Below, piece by piece: positions 59,119-64,000 of a stretch of DNA of 64,000 nt. The notes beneath the pieces were generated by a model. That model made no database searches and was not told the DNA's origin. It saw nothing but the letters and a program-made list of their open reading frames with translations. The first letter of the stretch is position 1. Each line of letters opens with the position of its first letter. The position numbers were made by a program, and so were the translations under genes. Source of the DNA: Aurantiochytrium sp. KH105 (taxonomy: Eukaryota > Sar > Bigyra > Thraustochytrida > Thraustochytriidae); the NCBI GenBank assembly GCA_003116975.1, contig BGKB01000052.1, forward strand, positions 186,001-250,000. The letters are read 5' to 3'.

Positions 59119-62100
59119 ATGCTGCGACCCGCTCTCTCCGTGAATATAAGCGGCGGTACCGGCGGCGGCGATGGCCTCGGCAGCAATGCGAGCAAGGGTT
59201 TTCGTGACGACGATGAAGTCAAAATGGCTTTCAGCGAAGTGAGAAAGAACCCACACTCCTCACGTGAAACCAGCGCTTTCGCTGGTTCAAAGGGCGACAA
59301 AGACGTCAAAAGTCGTGCAGTCTGCATTGCCTTGATTTTGATTGTTCTTGCAACCGTGGCCGTGTGGGCTTCGACGACGGCAAGTCTCATGATGACGTCC
59401 CCAATCGCCAAGTTTGCCCTCGACGATGTCAATCTCGACGAGGTCCTTTCCCAACGACAGGCCCGCACGGCCACGTGCATCAACGAGCTTTCTCTACGTC
59501 ACTCCTTGCAAGGCAAATCCAAACATGCTGGAGACATCGAGGAGTGCCCCCAAGTTCAATGGCTCGCGCATCCCGACCACCGCTGGCAGGACATGAAAAT
59601 TCTGGTCGTCATCATGGCCACTCCCGAGGCCGTGCCCCAACTCGACGAGTGGCTCGGCCATGACTGGCTTCACGTCATCATCGTCAAAGACACAGGTCGC
59701 AACAATGGCTTTCAGTTGAGCCATCGGCACGAAAAGCTCGCGCGCTACGTGGTGGAGCTCGAGGCCGACAGCCCTTTCTTGGGCTCTCTGGACGGACGGC
59801 GTCGGCACTGGACGGCCGTGGCCCGTGCTCTGCAGCCGCTGCGCATGCGCAACTACAAGTACACCTGGTTCCCAGAAACAAACGTGCGGATGGACGTTCA
59901 AAGCGTGCAGCGCATGCTTCACATCGCCGCCTTCTATGATGTGCGCGCAGGACATCCAGCCTTGGGCACAAGTCTCGGCTCACGGATTTCGGCCGAAAAG
60001 AATTCGAAAATCAGAGGTCTTGCTCCCGTGCAATGGTCTGGGAACGCTGTTGAATGGGTTGCTGGCATTGGCACAGTGGCTCCCTTCTTCCGAAGTGACG
60101 CCGTGCCCGAAGTGCTCACCCTCCTAGGGAGCTCGCTCATCTGGTCCATGAGCTGCGGGCCAGAGATTATCCTTGGCGAGTTCATGGCCATGTCAGGCGC
60201 GCGACTGGCAGTTATATCGGCGGTCAACTACGACTATCATTCCATGGAAAATCAAGACAAAATGAACGCATGCATGAAGTTGCACGGCAACGTGCTTTCC
60301 ACGAGCAGCATGGACGCTTACCGGCAGCTCATCGCCAAGAGCTGCCCATGGTGCATCTCGACGTCTGCTGATGCACAGGCCTTTGCTGCTAGCTTGCAGC
60401 AGCTCCCCATGGATCCGAATCTTCCACCCCGATGGCGATCGCAACGCTTCCTGCACGAATCCCGTTTCCGCGTCCTGGCCATTGTCGTGGGTGGTGATGA
60501 CCTCCGTTTTGAACATTTGAGCGGTTATGAGCAGTTTGATATTGCTCTGGTGTATACAGGTACCTCGGGTGCAAAGTTCCGCGCGTTCTCAAAGGACGCC
60601 GATTTCGCGTACCGCTTGCGCGGAGACAAGTTCACGGTGGCGCGACGCATCTTGCTGGAAATCGATAACTGGGCTGCCAACTATGAATACGTCTGGTTTC
60701 CCGACAGCAACGTCGACATGACCGTGCTGAGCCTGCAGCAGCTGGTCAACGTGGCGTCCCGCATGAAGGTGACTCTTGCGCATCCCGCGTGGACGCGCAT
60801 GGGTGCGAGGGAGAACGAGCATGTCCTTATCCAGGACGAGCCCGCTTTTGAGCAACGCCAGGGAATGTCTGTTCACTTTGTCAATCGCATGCCCATGGAC
60901 GCGCCGCTTTTGCGCGTGGACGCGGTAGAGTATCTCCTTCCGACGTTAATCGGAGACGGAACCTTTCTCGACGTTCTCTGGCCGCAACTTCTCCGGAAAC
61001 CGCTCACTGCCATCGTGGACGCTGCGCCGTACCTTCAACGCGCCTCTAGCGTTGCCCCTCGCGGTCACGAAACGCCAGAGCAGCTCCTTCATTATGGCTG
61101 TGTCGAGGACTTTCCCATCAAGATGGGCGACAAAATCACACGCTTTCAGTTCCAGATGCTGGTGCGGCGCAACGAGGACAAGGACTGGTGCAGTATCGAG
61201 CCTTACCGGCATTGGATTGACGAGTTGCGCAAGCCCACCGACGGCGTTGCCGTTGAAGAGCACACCCTTGCATGGGAAGAGAGGGCCCTGTCGACGCTTC
61301 GAGTCGACCCAACGTTGCTGCCGCTTTGGTGGGGCCGGCAGCGTCTCGCCAAGGTTCGTGGCAGAAACCTCATCATTGTTGTTGCTGGCGATAACAGTTT
61401 GCACCGCGCATGGGCTAGCAATCCCAGTTTTGACTTGTGTGTCGTGTACTTTGGCAACAACATGAACATTTTCAAGGAGTACCAAGAAGAATCAACCTAT
61501 GCTTTCAATGTCAAGGGTATGAAATGGCAGCTCGTGCGCTATGCACTCAATAACATTGACTACAGGCGCTACGAGTACGTTTGGCTTCCCGACGACGACA
61601 TTACAATGCATCCGGATCTGGTTGCAAAAATGTTCGATCTCGCAGTGCTGTATGATGTGCGCCTTGGCCAGCCTGCGGTCCACAGCTTTGGCGCTCACTA
61701 CCATCATCACGTGGTGCGAGGCAATTGGTCAATCCACTTTGTCAATTTTATTGAGATTATGGTCCCGCTTCTTCGCGTCGACTCCATCGAATACCTCTTT
61801 CCTCTTTGGAATCTGGATATGGTCGAGTCCGGCTACGGCCTGGATAGTCTTTGGCCGCAATTTTTGCGGAGGAAAATGTACGGTATCTTTGATGCGACAC
61901 CGTGCAACCACACTGGTGGCAAGATCATGGGCGGTCGCAAGGATACATTCTACAGCCGCCTCAAGATGGACCCTGTGGAGGAGCTCAGGCTGACAATGAC
62001 GCCATACGACTGCTTTGAGCTCTGGAATGTAACCGAGATTCTCGGTCATGTCACCATTGAAGAGCATAACGCCGCTTTCCCCAAGATGCAGCTCACAGCC

Positions 62101-62274
62101 CAAAGGTTCACACCCGGACCGAAGCTTGCAAAGGAGCGCTTACATGTTCGCGACACGCACATGGTCAAGCTTCCTTCCCTCAAGGCTATCAACAAGGTTC
62201 AACTCTCCGGAAGTGGTCGTAAAACCTTCTTGCTACCTCGAAGGGCAAGGAGTGAATTCGAAAGCGGAGCGTAG
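59119..62274 (+). CDS. Type II membrane protein with three tandem DUF707-like (glycosyltransferase-like) modules
   Basis: A 1,051-residue single-exon protein. A cytoplasmic tail of about 65 residues, one membrane helix (VCIALILIVLATVAVWAST, about 67-90) and a long lumenal part give type II topology, as for Golgi glycosyltransferases. Three homologous modules follow at about 155-430, 450-720 and 745-1000. Each has a strand-rich start (FDIALVYTG, FDLCVVYFG), then a YxWxPxxxxxM motif: YTWFPETNVRMD, YVWFPDSNVDMT, YVWLPDDDITMH. Only the third retains an Asp triad. Modules 2 and 3 also share VHFVNRMPMDAPLLRVDAVE and IHFVNFIEIMVPLLRVDSIE. The pattern matches DUF707, a putative glycosyltransferase family of unproven activity. 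No ATG lies upstream in frame. Confidence 0.8.
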   Translation: MLRPALSVNISGGTGGGDGLGSNASKGFRDDDEVKMAFSEVRKNPHSSRETSAFAGSKGDKDVKSRAVCIALILIVLATVAVWASTTASLMMTSPIAKFALDDVNLDEVLSQRQARTATCINELSLRHSLQGKSKHAGDIEECPQVQWLAHPDHRWQDMKILVVIMATPEAVPQLDEWLGHDWLHVIIVKDTGRNNGFQLSHRHEKLARYVVELEADSPFLGSLDGRRRHWTAVARALQPLRMRNYKYTWFPETNVRMDVQSVQRMLHIAAFYDVRAGHPALGTSLGSRISAEKNSKIRGLAPVQWSGNAVEWVAGIGTVAPFFRSDAVPEVLTLLGSSLIWSMSCGPEIILGEFMAMSGARLAVISAVNYDYHSMENQDKMNACMKLHGNVLSTSSMDAYRQLIAKSCPWCISTSADAQAFAASLQQLPMDPNLPPRWRSQRFLHESRFRVLAIVVGGDDLRFEHLSGYEQFDIALVYTGTSGAKFRAFSKDADFAYRLRGDKFTVARRILLEIDNWAANYEYVWFPDSNVDMTVLSLQQLVNVASRMKVTLAHPAWTRMGARENEHVLIQDEPAFEQRQGMSVHFVNRMPMDAPLLRVDAVEYLLPTLIGDGTFLDVLWPQLLRKPLTAIVDAAPYLQRASSVAPRGHETPEQLLHYGCVEDFPIKMGDKITRFQFQMLVRRNEDKDWCSIEPYRHWIDELRKPTDGVAVEEHTLAWEERALSTLRVDPTLLPLWWGRQRLAKVRGRNLIIVVAGDNSLHRAWASNPSFDLCVVYFGNNMNIFKEYQEESTYAFNVKGMKWQLVRYALNNIDYRRYEYVWLPDDDITMHPDLVAKMFDLAVLYDVRLGQPAVHSFGAHYHHHVVRGNWSIHFVNFIEIMVPLLRVDSIEYLFPLWNLDMVESGYGLDSLWPQFLRRKMYGIFDATPCNHTGGKIMGGRKDTFYSRLKMDPVEELRLTMTPYDCFELWNVTEILGHVTIEEHNAAFPKMQLTAQRFTPGPKLAKERLHVRDTHMVKLPSLKAINKVQLSGSGRKTFLLPRRARSEFESGA

Positions 62275-63172
62275 TCGATGTCGGCAGATTTATAAAATGC
62301 AAATGCAATGTAATGGAGAAACACAATCTCCGCGTCTACCAATTTGAAATGAGCTGCTACGTAACTCGAACGGAACAATAATAACAAGTACAGGATCTAT
62401 TGTTGTCATCTATGAATTTTGAAAGCGACGGCATGTAGCCCGGGCAAGTGAATCTGTCCAAGCTTTGATTTTTTTTTTTTTTTTGGGGGGGGGGGGGGAA
62501 ACAGATGTCGCGGTTGTGCTTGCATCGCACATTGCTTACGCCACCAATGACTTCAAACTTAGGGTGTCGAGGTTGGTCATCCTTCGTGGATGGATCTCTT
62601 GGACCTCACTTTCGTCATGATGTTCGGAAACGTGCTCGCATTTTTTAAAATTTTAATGGCGGTATCAGGTTGTCAAAGAAAACCTTGAGTGATCCTGAAC
62701 CATCGCCGCCGCGCAATTGCGAAGAGGGCCTCGAGAGCGTTAAAAAGGAAGTCTTAGCCCACCCACTAAACGTCTGAGAGATGTTGAGCCCCGTGGGGTA
62801 TCAAATGTAAGCTATCTTGTCTTGAAACTTTTTGAGAATACTCTCCATCATCCCTATTTTCGCCCGCCACCGCCGCTCGCCGCCACCGCTGTTGAAGCGA
62901 AAAGTCGCTGCAAGTTTCAAGATGTTTAGAAAGAAAACGAGAGCAAGGAGACAGCGAAAAAGAGGAGGAAAAATGAGGTAAAAGAGTTGGAGACAATCCG
63001 AGTTTTCCCTGTCAAGTCCACCATTCCTTCGATTCAATGATAAGATGATCGATCGATCCACGCGCCGGACAGCTAAAACGAGTGTCCGAGTTGCAGCACC
63101 GATCATTAAAAAAAGGAAAAAGTACGCGTGCTTTTTTCTCTCTCTCTCTCCGCACAGACCCAATTGCGTGGT
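62275..63172. other. Convergent 3' flanks with a T16-G14 homopolymer pair; no gene
   Basis: Lower GC than the genes. T16 at 62469-62484 is followed directly by G14 at 62485-62498. The remainder has no coding-like frame. It probably holds both 3' untranslated regions. Confidence 0.5.
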
Positions 63173-64000
63173 CTACTCGCGTCGAAGTTCCCGATTAAAG
63201 GTGCAAAGTTCTTTGGCAAAGGTGTCATTGGAACGTAGCACAACGTTGAAGAGGGCAGGATTGGAAAGTGCGGGGCCGAGCTTGGTGAAGAGCGCATCGT
63301 AAGCCTCCCGAATGCGCGGCTCGCGCACAGCCGATTGAGCGGATAAGAACTGCTGACGCTGTTTCTCAAACTCTGCAGGCGCGCAAAAGATGAGAGGCAT
63401 GATAGGCTTGGCCATGGACCACTGATTCGGGAGCTCCGAAGACCCGCTCGAGAAAAGCTGGTCCATAACAACGGCCAATAGGCTGCTGAAAAGATTCGGG
63501 TGGGCGCGCTCATGTTCTTGGAAGAGAAGCGCAGCACGGCGGTACTCTTCGAGCGAGGTCGTATCACCGCGCGAGCGGTGCTCAGGATTCAACACGGCGC
63601 GCACACGGCGCAAGGGGTCCGTGTCGACAGCGTTGCCATCACCCTTGCCGTCATCCCCAGAAGGACCGTGGACCGCGGCCGCGGCGCGACACCGAAAGAT
63701 GGCAATCGACTCGACCGCACTTGCCGCCGGTGAGCTGAGCTGGGCGTTGCCCGAGACGAGCGCCTCACCGAGGCAACACATGATGCGTGCAAACAGTGAA
63801 GGCGAGAGGTCTACAAGTGCAATGACGAACTTCTCCGACAGTTGGTTGAGAAGACTCACGAGCGCCTTTGACATCTTCGGAAAGGACATGGTGTGTTTTG
63901 GCGAAGAGGCAAGCGCAAGCTCGAGCGTGACCCGACGCGCATCAAGCAGGCAGCTGTCCCCAAAGAGCTGAAAGGTGCCCAGCGGCGCGTACCTGCCATT
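63173..64000 (-). CDS. XPO7: Exportin-7-like nuclear transport receptor, C-terminal part (runs off the window)
   Basis: The frame is open to the right edge and encodes the last 275 residues. NGRYAPLGTFQLFGDSCLLD at the edge, LPNQWSMAKPIMPLIFCAP and the tail LRSNDTFAKELCTFNRELRR align with the C-terminus of human exportin-7 (RanBP16), including its NQWSMSRPLLGLIL motif. Exportin-7 is a RanGTP-dependent importin-beta family carrier built of HEAT repeats. An insertion of about 30 Gly/Asp-rich residues (DDGKGDGNAVDTD) is specific to this protein. The N-terminal about three quarters lies outside the window. Confidence 0.85.
   Translation of the reverse strand, partial: NGRYAPLGTFQLFGDSCLLDARRVTLELALASSPKHTMSFPKMSKALVSLLNQLSEKFVIALVDLSPSLFARIMCCLGEALVSGNAQLSSPAASAVESIAIFRCRAAAAVHGPSGDDGKGDGNAVDTDPLRRVRAVLNPEHRSRGDTTSLEEYRRAALLFQEHERAHPNLFSSLLAVVMDQLFSSGSSELPNQWSMAKPIMPLIFCAPAEFEKQRQQFLSAQSAVREPRIREAYDALFTKLGPALSNPALFNVVLRSNDTFAKELCTFNRELRRE

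Noticed and set aside
1-64000. tRNA, rRNA, LTR-type or other virus-like elements
   Set aside because: I looked for B-box plus cloverleaf patterns, long terminal repeats and polymerase, integrase or capsid motifs and saw none I could support.

Overview
The window is nuclear DNA of a GC-rich, intron-poor eukaryotic microbe. It carries cytosolic ribosomal proteins, a nuclear-encoded mitochondrial ATP synthase alpha subunit and TIM44, NDC80, PA28, an exportin-7 and the ciliary protein IFT27. Most genes are single long reading frames; the few introns I can place have GTACGT-type donors. A flagellated, compact, GC-rich protist fits best. A labyrinthulomycete (thraustochytrid) is my first guess, but that is inference from gene style and not proven by any marker here. 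Starts were set at ATGs, often in CACCATGG- or AAGATG-like contexts. No tRNA, rRNA, CRISPR array or virus-like element was recognised.

Layout. 1-7.4 kb: an interrupted coding remnant, IFT27 (three exons), a nitronate monooxygenase-type flavoprotein, a small TTAA-bounded element with inverted ends, capping protein beta and PA28. 7.7-11.5 kb: a hypothetical coiled-coil protein, a tiny spliced protein with a mitochondrial-type presequence, and a PPM1/TIGR00027-type methyltransferase. 11.5-15.1 kb: a 3.6 kb gene-poor, very GC-rich tract full of 4-6 bp repeats. 15.1-25 kb: two small hypothetical proteins, a flavin amine oxidase, a Cys-repeat membrane protein, a DUF4336 protein and an ELMO-domain protein. 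25-32 kb: ATP synthase alpha, uS8 and a large multipass membrane protein. 32-38 kb: TIM44 with an inserted WW domain, divergent from a Dbp3-like helicase, then an interrupted nuclease-like/kinase-like gene. 38-46 kb: two hypothetical proteins, uS19 and NDC80. 46.7-57 kb: a single-exon gene for a 3,429-residue DENN protein with several BAR/F-BAR-like coiled-coil blocks. 59-64 kb: a type II membrane protein with three tandem DUF707-like modules and the C-terminal part of exportin-7 running off the right edge.

Functionally this is mainly housekeeping. The parts that look new are protein architectures (giant DENN/BAR-like protein, triple DUF707, WW-TIM44, duplicated Cys module) and a promoter/leader pattern: ATP synthase alpha, uS8 and uS19 each appear to have one ~390-440 nt leader intron with a GTACGT donor at or before the start codon, and both ribosomal protein genes have TTAGGG/AAACCCTAA telo-box-like motifs upstream.
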